This document shows positions 8,660 through 18,508 of a DNA stretch of 64,000 bases, in pieces. Source of the stretch: Streptacidiphilus sp. 4-A2 (GTDB lineage: Bacteria; Actinomycetota; Actinomycetes; Streptomycetales; Streptomycetaceae); contig JAAFYY010000001.1 of NCBI GenBank assembly GCA_014284505.1, forward strand, positions 7,923,845-7,987,844, in the 5' to 3' direction. The notes below the pieces were generated by a model that saw nothing but the letters and a program-made list of their open reading frames with translations, did not search any database and had not been told where the DNA came from. Position 1 is the stretch's first letter. Every line of letters begins with the position of its first letter. A program made the translations under genes and the position numbers.

Positions 8660-10322
8660 ATGCCCAGACACCTGCCCCGCTCCGCACCGGAACCACCGGC
8701 CCGCAGATCCCGCCGCCGGACGGCCGCGGTCTGCGTCGCCGCGGCCGCCGTGCTCGGCCTGTCCGCCGCCTGCGCCGGGCCGCCCGCACCACCGGGGCCG
8801 CCGACGCCGCCGCGTACAAGCTCTCCGCCACCACCCCGGCGGCCAAGGGGATCTCTCCTCCTTCAGCTGGGCGATGTACGCGGAGCCGCTGACCCTGGAC
8901 TACGCGATGGCCTTCGACTACCCGTCGAACACCATCCTGTCCAATGTCTGCGAGAGCCTGATGAAGTGGACGCCGCAGCTCAAGGAGGTCCCCGGGCTGG
9001 CGCAGCAGGCGCTCCACCCCGACCCGACCACCTGGGTCTACGACCTGCGCTCCGGCGTGCACTTCGACGACGGCAGCGTGATGACCGCCCAGGACGCGGT
9101 CTACAGCCTGGACCGGCAGCTGAACCCCAGGATCGGCGCGGCCTGGGCCGGGGTCTTCCAGAACGTCGCCTCGATCACCGCCACCGGCCCGCTCCAGGTG
9201 ACGGTGAAGCTGAAGTCGCCGGACGCGCTCTTCCCGCAGTACATGGCGACCGCCGCGGGCGTGGTGGCCAGCGAGAAGGGGATCAAGGCGGCCGGCGCCA
9301 AGGGCACCAGCACCCTGGACTGCACCGGGCCGTACAAGCTCGGCGCCTGGGACAGGGGCAGTCGCTGGAGCTGGACCGGTTCGCGGACTACTGGGGGACC
9401 CGGCCAAGTCCGCCAAGGTGGTCTTCGACTTCCTCACCGACCCCTCGGCACGCACCAACGCGATGCTCACCGGGGCCGTCGACGGCGGCTATCTGATCCC
9501 GACCGAGAGCTACCAGCGGCTGCGCGACAGCGGCGTGGGCACCCTGTACTTCGGCGAGAGCCTGAGCACCGTCAACGTCAACATCACCAATATGAAGGGC
9601 GTGCTCGGCGACGCCCGGGTGCGGCAGGCGCTGTCGCTGGCGCTGGACCGGGCGGGCTTCGTCAAGCAGGGGCTGGCCGGCAACGGCCAGGTCACCAATG
9701 CGCTCACCGACCGGGCCGCCTGGCCCGGCGCCTCCGCCGACACGCTGAAGACCGCCTTCGACGACCTGCCCTCCACCACGCCCGACCTGGCCAGGGCCAG
9801 GCAGCTGATCAAGGAGGCGGGCGCGACCGGCAAGACGGTCACCGTCGCCACCAGTGCGATCGGCCAGGACGTCTCGCTGCTGGCCACCGCCGTCCAGGCG
9901 GCAGGCACCGAGATCGGGCTGAACGTCGAGGTGAAGACCATCGCCCCGGACGCCTTCTCGGCGCTGTTCACCGACCCCCAGGCCCGCCAGGGATCGACAT
10001 GTTCCCGGAGACCTACTACCTCTCCGTCACCGACCCGATGGACCTGCTCGCCAACTTCCAGACCGGCAACTACCAGAACTACTCCGGCTACAGCAATCCG
10101 GCCTACGACAAGCTGGTCCAGCAGGCGACCGCCACCGACGACCAGGCCCAGCGGCTGGCGATCGAGGCGAAGATCCAGCAGATCGCCGTGGACCAGAACC
10201 TGTGGATCCCGGTCGCCAACTGGCCGGACGCGCTGTTCATGAACAAGCGGATCACCGGCGCGCCGACCACCATCTCCTACCTGTACTACCCCTGGGCCGC
10301 CGATGTCGGGGCCGCGAGATGA
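8660..10322 (+). CDS. ABC transporter substrate-binding lipoprotein, peptide/nickel family (SBP_bac_5)
   Basis: About 550 aa across indels near 8840, 9360, 9405 and 9990. The N-terminus is a signal peptide with a lipobox-like LGLSAACAG. The family pattern is clear: VCESLMKWTPQLKEVPGLAQ, WVYDLRSGVHFDDGS, AQDAVYSLDRQL and a late block DPMDLLANFQTG. Such proteins bind peptides, opines or other polar ligands outside the membrane. Its stop overlaps the next gene start by 4 bases (ATGA), and four transporter genes follow the same way. Placement between deiminases suggests a guanidino or arginine-containing ligand, but that is inference. Three direct repeats of a CACGAAAG-like 8-mer lie just before the start. 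Confidence 0.88.
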
Positions 10323-11269
10323 CCTTCCTGCGCTTCGCCCTGCGGCGGCGGGAGATGGCCGCGACCCTGCTCGCCGCCTCGTTCCTGATCTTCGGAGCGA
10401 TGTACCTGGCCCGGGCAACCCGGCCAGCTTCCTGCTCTCCGGACGCTCCGCCTCCCCGCAGGCACTGCGGGCCATCAGCGCCGAGTACCACCTGAACCAG
10501 CCGTTCGCGGTGCAGTACCTGCGCTGGCTCGGCCAGGTGCTGCAAGGCGACTTCGGCCGCTCCATCGAGTACCGCACCCCGGTGTCCACCCTGCTCGGGG
10601 CGCGGCTGCCGAGCACCCTGCTGGTGGGCCATGGCCCTGGTGCTGGTACTGGTCGTCGGCCTGCTGCTCGGCTGGACCAGCGCGGTGCGCGGCGGGGCCA
10701 CCGACTCGGCCATCCTGGTCGCCACCACCTTCGCGGTGGGCACCCCTCCTTTGTCGCGGCCGTGCTGCTGCAAGGGCTGTTCTCGGTCAAGCTGGGCTGG
10801 TTCCCAGCAGCGGCAGCGGCAGCGGGCTCGCCTCGATGCTGTGGCACCTCACCCTCCCGGCGCTGGCGCTGGCGCTCTACCTGATCGGCATGCTCGCCCG
10901 GGTCACCCGCAGCGCCATGCTGGAGGTCATGGGCCAGGAACACGTCACCGTGGCCCGCAGCCGGGGGGTGTCCGAGCGGCAGGTGGTCCGCCGCCATGTC
11001 TTCCGCAACACCCTCGGCACGGTGCTCACCATGGGCGGACTGATCGTCTCCACCCTGCTCATCTGCACCGTCCTGGTGGAGACGCCTTCAGCGTCAACGG
11101 CATCGGGCAACTGCTCGACCTGTCCACCACCACCAAGGACTTCCCCGTGGTCCAGGCCATCTCGCTGATCATCGTCGGGATCTTCATGCTGGTGAACCTG
11201 GTCGTCGACCTGCTGCTCCCGCTGGTCGACCCCCGGGTCACCCTCGGTACGAGAGGAGCGGCCGCATGA
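10319..11269 (+). CDS. ABC transporter permease, DppB type
   Basis: About 317 aa across five indels, mostly in G/C runs. It starts with MTFLRFALRRREMAATLLAA and a first membrane segment. It has the DppB-type periplasmic segment (YHLNQPFAVQYLRWLGQVLQ, then GDFGRSI), several membrane helices and the cytoplasmic loop RSAMLEVMGQEHVTVARSRG that contacts the ATPase. It ends LLLPLVDPRVTLG, as such permeases do. It overlaps both neighbours by ATGA, so it is translationally coupled in the transporter operon. Confidence 0.88.
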
Positions 11270-12117
11270 CCACCGCACTCCTGCGCCGACCCGGCCTCGC
11301 CCGGATCCGTACCCGCAGCCCCTGGCTCTACCTGCTCTGCCTCGGCTTCCTCGCCGTCGTCGTGCTGCTGGCGCTGCTCGCGCCCTGGCTCTCCCCGCAC
11401 GACCCCAATGCCGTGGACCTCGGCAACGCCCTCGCCGGGCCCTCCGGCACCCACCCGCTGGGTGTCGACGGCTCCGGCCGGGACACCGCCTCCCGGCTGA
11501 TCACCGGCGCCCGCACCTCGCTGCTCGGCCCGCTGGGCGTGGTGGTGTTCTCCACCGTCGCCGGGTCGTCGGCATCGCAGCCGGCTGGCGCGCGGCGGCT
11601 GGCTGGACTCACTGCTCTCCCGCACCACCGAACTGGCCTTCGCCTTCCCGGGACTGCTGCTGGCGATCCTGATCGTCTCGATCTACGGGGAGGGACTCAC
11701 CGCCCCGGCGCTCGCCCTCGGTGTCGCCTATCTGCCCTATGTCAGCCGGCTCACCCGTTCGCTGGTCCTCGCCGAGCGCGAGCGCCCCTATGTCGAGGCG
11801 TACCAGGTGCAGGGCCACTCCGGGGTGCAGATCTGCCTGCGCCATGTGCTCCCCAATATCGCCCCGGTGGTGCTGGCGCAGTCCACCATCAACTTCGGCT
11901 ACGCCCTGATCGACCTGGCCGGCCTGTCCTTCCTCGGCCTCGGCGTGCCGGCGCTGACCCCCGACTGGGGCCGGATGGTCTTCGACGGGGAACCGCCATC
12001 CAGTCCGGCTATCCGCTGTCCGCGATCCTGCCCTGTGCGGCGATCGTGCTGACCGTGGTCGCCTTCAACGTCGTCGGCGAGCGCTGGGCCGACCAGGTCG
12101 CCCGGAGGGACCGATGA
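11266..12117 (+). CDS. ABC transporter permease, DppC type
   Basis: About 284 aa with indels near 11563 and 11990. Features are one N-terminal membrane helix, the DppC block SPHDPNAVDLGNALAGPS, then THPLGVDGSGRD, and the ATPase-contact loop ERPYVEAYQVQGHSGVQICL. Next is HVLPNIAPVVLAQSTINFGY with ALIDLAGLSFLGLG. It pairs with the DppB-type permease just upstream. It overlaps the neighbours by ATGA on both sides. Confidence 0.88.
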   Translation: MTTALLRRPGLARIRTRSPWLYLLCLGFLAVVVLLALLAPWLSPHDPNAVDLGNALAGPSGTHPLGVDGSGRDTASRLITGARTSLLGPLGVVVFSTVAGSSASQPAGARRLAGLTALPHHRTGLRLPGTAAGDPDRLDLRGGTHRPGARPRCRLSALCQPAHPFAGPRRARAPLCRGVPGAGPLRGADLPAPCAPQYRPGGAGAVHHQLRLRPDRPGRPVLPRPRRAGADPRLGPDGLRRGTAIQSGYPLSAILPCAAIVLTVVAFNVVGERWADQVARRDR

Positions 12118-13992
12118 CCGACACCCTCGACATCCAGGGGCTGCGCCTGCGGCTGCCCGGCGCCGCCCGCCCGGTCCTGGCCGGGGTCGACCTCACCGTC
12201 GCCGAGCGGGAGACCGTCGCGCTGGTCGGCGAGTCGGGCTCCGGCAAGAGCCTCACCTCGCGCAGCGTGCTGCGACTGCTGCCCCCGGGCGCCACCACCG
12301 AGGGCACCGTCAGCGTCCAGGGGCAGGACGTGCTGGCCATGGACACCGGGCAGCTGCGGCAGCTGCGGACGCACACCGCGGCGATGATCTTCCAGGACCC
12401 CGGGCCGCGATCAATCCGCTGCGCCGGATCGGTGACTTCCTCACCGAGAGCCTGCGGCTGAACGCCGGCATGCCCGCCGAGGCCGCCGACCGGCGCGCCG
12501 CGGAGATGCTGGACGCCGTCGGGCTCGGCGACCGGGCGCTGCGGCAGTACCCGGGACAGCTGTCCGGCGGCATGCTGCAACGCGTCATGATCGCCGCGGC
12601 GCTGATGGGCGACCCCGCACTGATCCTCGCCGACGAGCCGACCACGGCGCTGGACGTGACCACCCAGGCCGAGGTCGTCGGACTCCTGGACGACCTGCGG
12701 GAACGTTTCGGCACCGGTCTGCTCTTTGTCACCCACGACCTCGGCCTGGCCGCGGCCATCAGCGACCGGGTCTATGTGATGTACGCCGGGCGGATCGCCG
12801 AGACCGGTCCGTCCGGCGCGCTGTTCGACCGGCCGCGCCACCCCTACACCGCCGCGCTGCTGCGGTCGACACCCCGGCTGGACGCCCCGCGGGGCCGACT
12901 GGCCGCGATCGAGGGGCAGCCGCCCAGCCTGCGCGAGGAACTGACGGGCTGCCCGTTCGCCGCGCGCTGCCCCTTCGCCGTGCAGCTGTGCGCCGAGGAG
13001 CTCCCGCCGCAGCTGCCGGTGCCCGGCGAGCCGGACCGCCTGGTCGCCTGTCACCGTGCCGACGAGCTCGCCGACCGGCTCGCGGGAGCACCAGCCATGA
13101 GTGAGACCACCCCGAAAGGAGCAGCGGCCGTGGACCGGACAGTGCTGGAGCAGACGGTGCCGGAGCAGACGGTGCTGGAGGTGGCCGGGCTGCACCGGGC
13201 CTTCGGCAGCGTGCGGGCGGTCGACGACGTCTCGTTCAGCCTGGCCAGAGGCGGATCGCTGGGCATTGTGGGGGAGTCCGGATCGGGCAAGACCACCACC
13301 GCGCGGATCATCGTCGGGCTGGAGCGCGCCGACTCGGGGCAGGTGCTGGTGCACGGCCGGGACCGCTTCGCCCCGGCGGAGCACGGCCGCTTCGGCCTCG
13401 CGGGCGGGGGCCGGGCGAAGCGGCTGGCCCGGGCCCGCGAGGTGCAGATGGTCTTCCAGGACCCCTTCCTCTCGCTCGACCCGCGCACCAGCGTCGACAG
13501 CGTGCTGCGGGAGACCCTGCGGCTGCACTTTCCCGAGTCCCGGGCCGACCACGCCCGCCGCGTCGGCGAGCTGCTGGACCAGGTCGGCCTCGGCGCCGCG
13601 AGGCCGACGCCCTGCCCCGGCAGCTCTCCGGCGGCCAGCGCCAGCGCGTGGCGATCGCCCGCGCGCTGGCGGTCGAACCGGCGGTCCTGGTGCTGGACGA
13701 GGCGGTGGCCGCGCTCGACGTGTCGGTGCAGGCGCAGATCCTCAACCTGCTGGCCGACATCCGCCAGGAGACCGGCATCGGCTATCTGTTCATCACCCAT
13801 GACCTGGGCGTCGTGCGGTGCGTCACCGACGAGGTGGTGGTCATGCGACACGGACGGATCGTGGAGGCCGGAGACACCGGGACCGTCCTGGCCGACCCGC
13901 AGCACGCGTACACCCGGCTGCTGCTGGACTCGGTCCCCCAGCCCGGCTGGGACCCCAAGCGCATCGCCGCCGCCCGCCGCGCGCTGTGCTGA
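12114..13992 (+). CDS. ABC transporter ATP-binding protein with two ATPase domains (DppD-DppF fusion)
   Basis: About 625 aa. Domain 1 has Walker A GESGSGKS, signature LSGGMLQRV, Walker [13 protein letters not shown] and the C-terminal Cys cluster [14 protein letters not shown] typical of DppD. Domain 2 has Walker [10 protein letters not shown], signature [12 protein letters not shown], Walker [13 protein letters not shown] and H-loop FITHDLG. Indels lie near 12410 and 13600. Between domains the frame stays open through ATG 13097 ([12 protein letters not shown]), with no stop. All other junctions in this operon are ATGA overlaps and this ATG also reads ATGAG, so a missed base could hide a split into two genes. 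Fused pairs of this kind exist in actinomycetes. Confidence 0.85.
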
Positions 13993-14087
13993 CCGCGCTG
14001 TGCTGATCGGCTGGGTGACGCTCCGCCGGGGGCTCCGCCCGGATGGCCGAACAGCCCCGACAGGGCAGGGCAGGGGCAGGGGGGATA

Positions 14088-14105
14088 CTGGGGCAAAATC
14101 CCCAG
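14088..14105. other. Small hairpin in the leader of deiminase copy 4
   Basis: CTGGGG (14088-14093), loop caaaat, CCCCAG (14100-14105), starting 46 bases before ATG 14134, after a run of CAGGG/CAGGGG repeats (14060-14083). No match to the GACTGAA operator was seen in this 141-base gap. Confidence 0.35.
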
Positions 14106-14133
14106 AACTCCTCACTGCCACGATCGGGGTCCC

Positions 14134-15326
14134 ATGCACCTGTCCGGCCTGAGCCGACGCGGCCTGCTCCACGGCGGAGCCGGTCTCGCCGTGGCCGCCC
14201 TGGCCGGCTGCGGCTCCTCGGACACGGACAGCGGCGCCCCCGGCAGCGCGGCTCCCGCCGCTTCCGGGAGTGCCGCCCCGGCGCGGGCGGGAGCGGCAAC
14301 GCGATGCCCGCCGAATGGCTGGAGCACGAGCGCACCTTTATGGCCTGGCCGGCCCTGACCGAGGTATGGGGCGACCAACTGCCCGCCGTCCGCACCGACA
14401 TCGCCAACCTCGCCAAGGCAATCGCGCAGTACGAGCCGGTGGTGCTGATGGCCCGCCCGGACCAGTCCGACCAGGCCCAGCAGCAGTGCGGCAACGACGT
14501 CGAGGTGATCCAGCTCGCGGTCGACGACCTGTGGGCCCGCGACACCGGCCCCACCTTTGTCACCGGCCCGGCCGGGCTCGCCGGGGTGGACCTCAACTTC
14601 AACGGCTGGGGCAACAAGCAGACCCACGCGAATGACAGCCTGGTAGCCCGGAACCTGCTGGCCAGGTACCAGGTGCCGCGCATCCAGGCGCCGATCACCG
14701 GCGAGGGCGGCGCCATCGAGGTCGACGGCCAGGGCACCCTGATGGCGACCGAGAGCTCGCTGGTCAACCCCAACCGCAACCCCGGGCGCAGCCGCGACCA
14801 GATCGAGGCCGCGCTCAAGCAGCTCTTCGGCGTCCGTAAGGTCATCTGGTTCCAGGGCGTCGCGGGCAAGGACATCACCGACTGCCATGTCGACGCCCTC
14901 GCGCGCTTTGTGCAGCCCGGTGTCGTCACCCTCCACCGGCCCAACCCCGACAGCCCGCCCGACGTCTGGTCCGCCGCCTCCGACCAGGCGCTGTCGGTGC
15001 TGAAGCAGGCCACCGACGCCCAGGGGCGGAGCCTGCGCATCGTGGAGATCACCGAACCCGACTTCGACAAGATCCAGGCCACCAGCAGCGACTTCCTCGC
15101 CAGCTACATCAACTTCTACGTGCTCAACGGGGCCGTGATCGTCCCCCGCTTCGGCGACCAGAGCGCGGACGACAACGCCGCTTCCATCCTCGGCGACCTG
15201 CACCCGGGCCGCGACATCGTCCAGGTCTCCATCAATGCCATCGCCTCGGGCGGCGGCGGCATCCACTGCTCCACCCAGCAGCAGCCCAAGCTCGGCGCGG
15301 CCTCGCCGCAGGCCTCCGCCTCGTGA
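14134..15326 (+). CDS. Exported agmatine deiminase-family lipoprotein (deiminase copy 4)
   Basis: About 397 aa with one indel near 14290. The N-terminus (SRRGLLHGGAG, then LAGCGSS) is a Tat-type lipoprotein signal. The enzyme domain is complete: MPAEWLEHERTFMAWP, DDLWARDTGPTF, NFNGWGNKQTH, GEGGAIEVDGQGT, NPNRNPGRSRDQIE, DCHVDALARF, YINFYVLNGAVIVPRFGDQ and catalytic Cys in GGGGIHCSTQQ. It is the best preserved of the exported copies and resembles copy 1. ATG 14134 gives the full signal peptide. It follows the ABC ATPase by 141 bases and its stop overlaps the next gene's GTG, so it may be the last enzyme of the transporter run. Confidence 0.9.
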
Positions 15327-16233
15327 GCCCGGCGCGCCGCCTCGGGACGACGGCGCGCCGCCGCCTGCGGCTGAGGCTGCGGCATCCGCTGGTGCTGACC
15401 GTGCTCGTACTGGCGCTGTGCGGCGCCGGGGTGGGGCTCTATCTGAACGAACGCAACAGCCGCCAGCAGGTCACCGTCGTCGGCAACCCGACCGCGCCGG
15501 ACTGGATCGAACTCGACGTCACCGCCCAGGGGTGGACCCCTCGGCGCTGGAACTCTCGCTGTCCGTGGTGGCGATCCCGCACGGCAGCTTCGCGGCGGAG
15601 CCGGACTCACGGGTCTTCACCAAGGCCGTCGAGGTCACCACCGTCTCCCTGAGCACGACCACCTTCCACACCACGGCCGGCGAGCCCGCACCGCTCCAGG
15701 TGGTCAGCGCGGGCCTGTACAACGGCACCCCCACCGACTACCCCTTCGACGACTACGACACCTCGGTCGGCTGGGTCGCCTCGGTGAACGGCCAGGACGT
15801 GCCGCTGTCCGTCACCTTCAGCGACTCCGACCCGTTCTTCGTGGTGCGGCCGACCAGGACCGCGACCGCCGGGCAGGCCACCCTGATGGACGCCCGGGCC
15901 GGGCGTTCGCGTGCCACGTTCATCCTCGCCTGGTTCATGATGATCGCGATGTGGGCGCTGGCGCTGGCCGTCCTCGGCGGCGCCGAAGTCCTGGTGCGCC
16001 GCCGCCAGGGGATGATCTGGCCGGCCCTGGGCTGGATGGCGGCCACCCTCTTCGCCCTGGTCGGGCTGCGCAACGCGGCCCCCGGCAGCCCGCCGATCGG
16101 CTCGCTCATGGACTATGTCGCCTTCTTCTGGGCGGAGGGCATCATCGCCGCGAGCCTGGCCTGCGCCGCCGCCTTCGGCGTCCGCAACGAGCGCAGATCG
16201 CTGGCTGCGGAGAAGGCCGTGCCGCCGCCGTAG
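15323..16233 (+). CDS. DUF4436-type membrane protein
   Basis: About 303 aa with one indel near 15540. There is an N-terminal membrane segment (LVLTVLVLALCGAGVGLYL), an extracytoplasmic domain with the family-like block DYPFDDYDTSVGW, and three C-terminal membrane segments (from 15915 on). The layout matches actinobacterial DUF4436 proteins, whose function is unknown. GTG 15323 overlaps the stop of deiminase copy 4, so the two are probably co-translated. A role in the membrane beside the exported deiminase is possible but not shown. Confidence 0.7.
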
Positions 16234-16244
16234 CCCCCCTGCCC

Positions 16245-16320
16245 CGGGCCGCTCACCCCGGCCGCTCACCCCCGGCCGCTCACCCCCGGCCGCTCACCCG
16301 GGCCGCTCACCCCGGCCGCT
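16245..16320. repeat. Six tandem copies of a GGCCGCTCACCCC unit
   Basis: Copies 13-15 bases long, differing in C-run length, fill the space between the DUF4436 stop and the TetR copy 3 stop. The last copy reaches the TAA. The genes are convergent here, so the array could serve in termination; its single-strand pairing potential is weak apart from CCGGCC/GGCCGG. Confidence 0.8.
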
Positions 16321-16982
16321 TACGCAGGTGGCAGCCGGTCCGCGCCTGCCGCGAGGCCGAAGACCAGCGCGCGCACCACGGCCCGGGCGTCCACCTCCGA
16401 CCCCAGCGAGCGGATCGCCGCCAGCCCGTCCGCTGCGGCGGCCAGCGCCTCACCCAACGTCAGCGCGTCGACTGCCTCCACGCGTTCGACCGCGAGCACC
16501 CGGAACAGCTCGACAAAGCAGGCCCGCCAGCGCGCGTACTCCGCCTCGAGCGCCGCCCGTACCCGCTCGTCGGTCAGCGAGAACCAGTGCAGCGCCGAGT
16601 GCATCCGGGCGAGCCCCGCCGTCTCGGGCTGGGCCAGCAGCTCGACCACCCGCCCGGCGCGCTCCTCGAAGCCGCCGGGGGCGGCCACGGCCTGCTCCAT
16701 CGGCGTGATCCACTCCGAGCGGATGTCCTCGACCACGGCGACGATCAGATCCGTGCGGTCCTTGAAGTGGTAGTGGCACATCCCGTGCGTCACGCCCGCC
16801 GCAGCGGAGACATTGCGTGTGGTGAACGGGACGTCGTCGGCGCCCGCGAGCAGGCTCCGGGCGGCGGCGATCAGCCGGGCGCGGGTCTGTTCGCCCTTCG
16901 CGGAGACCCGGGGCTTCCGGGCCGCACCGACCGCACCCTGCTCCGCCCTGCCGCCGTCCCCCTGAGGTGCACCGACGCCCAT
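16320..16982 (-). CDS. TetR family transcriptional regulator (copy 3)
   Basis: 220 aa and intact. The HTH (FTTRNVSAAAGVTHGMCHYH, then FKDRTDLI) is different from copies 1 and 2, so it should read a different site. ATG 16982 is preceded by GGGAGG, which decides the start over upstream codons. It diverges from deiminase copy 5, with a palindrome between them. The ligand domain has no motif that names a ligand. Confidence 0.88.
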   Translation of the reverse strand: MGVGAPQGDGGRAEQGAVGAARKPRVSAKGEQTRARLIAAARSLLAGADDVPFTTRNVSAAAGVTHGMCHYHFKDRTDLIVAVVEDIRSEWITPMEQAVAAPGGFEERAGRVVELLAQPETAGLARMHSALHWFSLTDERVRAALEAEYARWRACFVELFRVLAVERVEAVDALTLGEALAAAADGLAAIRSLGSEVDARAVVRALVFGLAAGADRLPPA

Positions 16983-17068
16983 GCCCTTGCCTCCCGTAGC
17001 CACGCGCCCACCATAGCCACGCCGCTGGACGGCTGTGAGCGAACCCCGTCCGTTGCTGCGCAATGTAT

Positions 17069-17086
17069 TGACCGAGCGCATGGTCA
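17069..17086. promoter_or_regulatory. Putative operator for TetR copy 3, overlapping a -35-like element
   Basis: TGACC-N8-GGTCA with a palindromic GCGC core (17069-17086). The TTGACC at 17068-17073 resembles a -35 hexamer with TATAGC about 15 bases later. It lies in the divergent gap between TetR copy 3 and deiminase copy 5, and differs from the GACTGAA operator. Confidence 0.6.
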
Positions 17087-17148
17087 GTTATAGCTTCTCG
17101 GCAACCGCAACAGCGCAGCCGCGCCGCCCCAGCCAACGGAGGCCAATC

Positions 17149-18377
17149 ATGGACCGACACGGCAAAGCCGAGGACTCGCACGACCCCCTGAGCGCACTCC
17201 ACGCCCGCACCTTCGACCGTCGCCGCTTCCTGGCCGCCGCCGGGCTCACCGCCGCCGGCGCCACCGTCGCGGTGACCGGCCTCGGCACCGCCACCGCCCG
17301 CGCCGCTGCGGCCCGGGCCCTCCCGGTCGGCGCGCGCAGGGCCAACGCCACCGCCGCGACCGCAGGCAGCTTCGCCGTCCCGCTGGACAGCGTCCCGCAC
17401 ACCCGCACCTGGATGGCCTTTCCCGACAGCACCGCCATCTACGGTCGCAAGCTGTCCGGGATGCAGGCCAATATCGCGCTGATCGCCAACACCATCGCCG
17501 ACTACGAGCCGGTCTACCTGCTCGCCAACTCGGCCAGCGTCGCCACCGCCAAGCGGCTGTGCACCAACCCGAACGTCACGGTGATCGGCTCCATCCCGAT
17601 CAACGACTGCTGGATGCGCGACTCAGGACCGATCTTCCGCATCGACGGCAGCGGTGACCTCAACGCGATCGGGCTCAACTTCAACGGCTGGGGCAACAAG
17701 CAGGTCCACAACTACGACGCCCTGGTCGCGCAGCGCGTCGCCGCCTACCTCGGCGTCGGCTTCACCGCCGCCGGGCTGGTCAGCGAGGGCGGCGCCATCG
17801 AGACCGACGGCTCGGGCACCCTGATGGCTACCAAGAGCAGCATCATCAACTCCAACCGCAACCCGGGCATGTCCCAGGCCCAGATCGAGCAGGCCATGTG
17901 CGCGGCCTACGGGGCCTCGGAGGTCATCTGGTTCACCGGTATCAGCGGCCAGGACATCACCGACGACCACGTCGACGCGACCTCGCGCTTCCTCTACCCC
18001 GCGGCGGCCTGGTACAGACCCCCAACCCGGCCGACCCGGCGGACATCTGGTCCAACGACGAGAACCAGCAGTACCAGACCCTGTCCTCGGCGACCGACGC
18101 CGATGGCGACCCGATCGCCGTCACCGCCCTGGAATCGCCGGACTACAACAAGATCCGCGCCGCCAGCGCCGACTTCGTCGACTCCTACGCCAACTACTAC
18201 GTCTGCAACGGTGCCGTCATCTCCGCCCAGTTCGGCGACACCACCATGGACCGCAACGCCAAGGCCGTCCTGCAGAGCCTCTTCCCGGACCGCGACGTGA
18301 TCCAGCTCAACATCGACAACCTGGGCAACCAGGGCGGCGGCATCCACTGCGTCACCCAGCCCCAGCCGGCCGCGTAG
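17149..18377 (+). CDS. Secreted agmatine deiminase-family protein (deiminase copy 5)
   Basis: About 410 aa with one indel near 18005. The N-terminus has a Tat motif (DRRRFLAAAGLTAAGA) and a likely signal-peptidase site after TARA, with no lipobox, so it is probably released or wall-associated. Motifs: HTRTWMAFPDS, NDCWMRDSGPIF, NFNGWGNKQVH, SEGGAIETDGSGT, DDHVDATSRF, YANYYVCNGAVISAQFGD and catalytic Cys in QGGGIHCVT. The usual DDxW is NDCW here. It groups with copy 2. ATG 17149 has CGGAGG before it. It is the only copy under the third TetR, so its induction signal may differ from that of the others. Confidence 0.88.
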
Positions 18378-18415
18378 AACCTGCTCCCCCCGGCACCACG
18401 TTCGCTGAAATGGCT

Positions 18416-18451
18416 GGATGGATGCTCACTCGTTCGAGTGAGCATCCATCC
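18416..18451. terminator. Perfect 17-bp hairpin after deiminase copy 5
   Basis: Arms of 17 bases (18416-18432 and 18435-18451) are exact reverse complements around TT. No T-run follows. It lies 38 bases after the deiminase stop and about 50 bases before the next ribosome site, so it fits a terminator that isolates gcvH, though a regulator site cannot be excluded. Confidence 0.65.
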
Positions 18452-18508
18452 TGGAGTCGGGAAAACGGGGAGGCTCTGCCCGCAGCAACAACCTAATTGG
18501 AGGCGGAC

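Noticed and set aside
16245-16320. CRISPR-like array
   Set aside because: Units are directly adjacent with no spacers.
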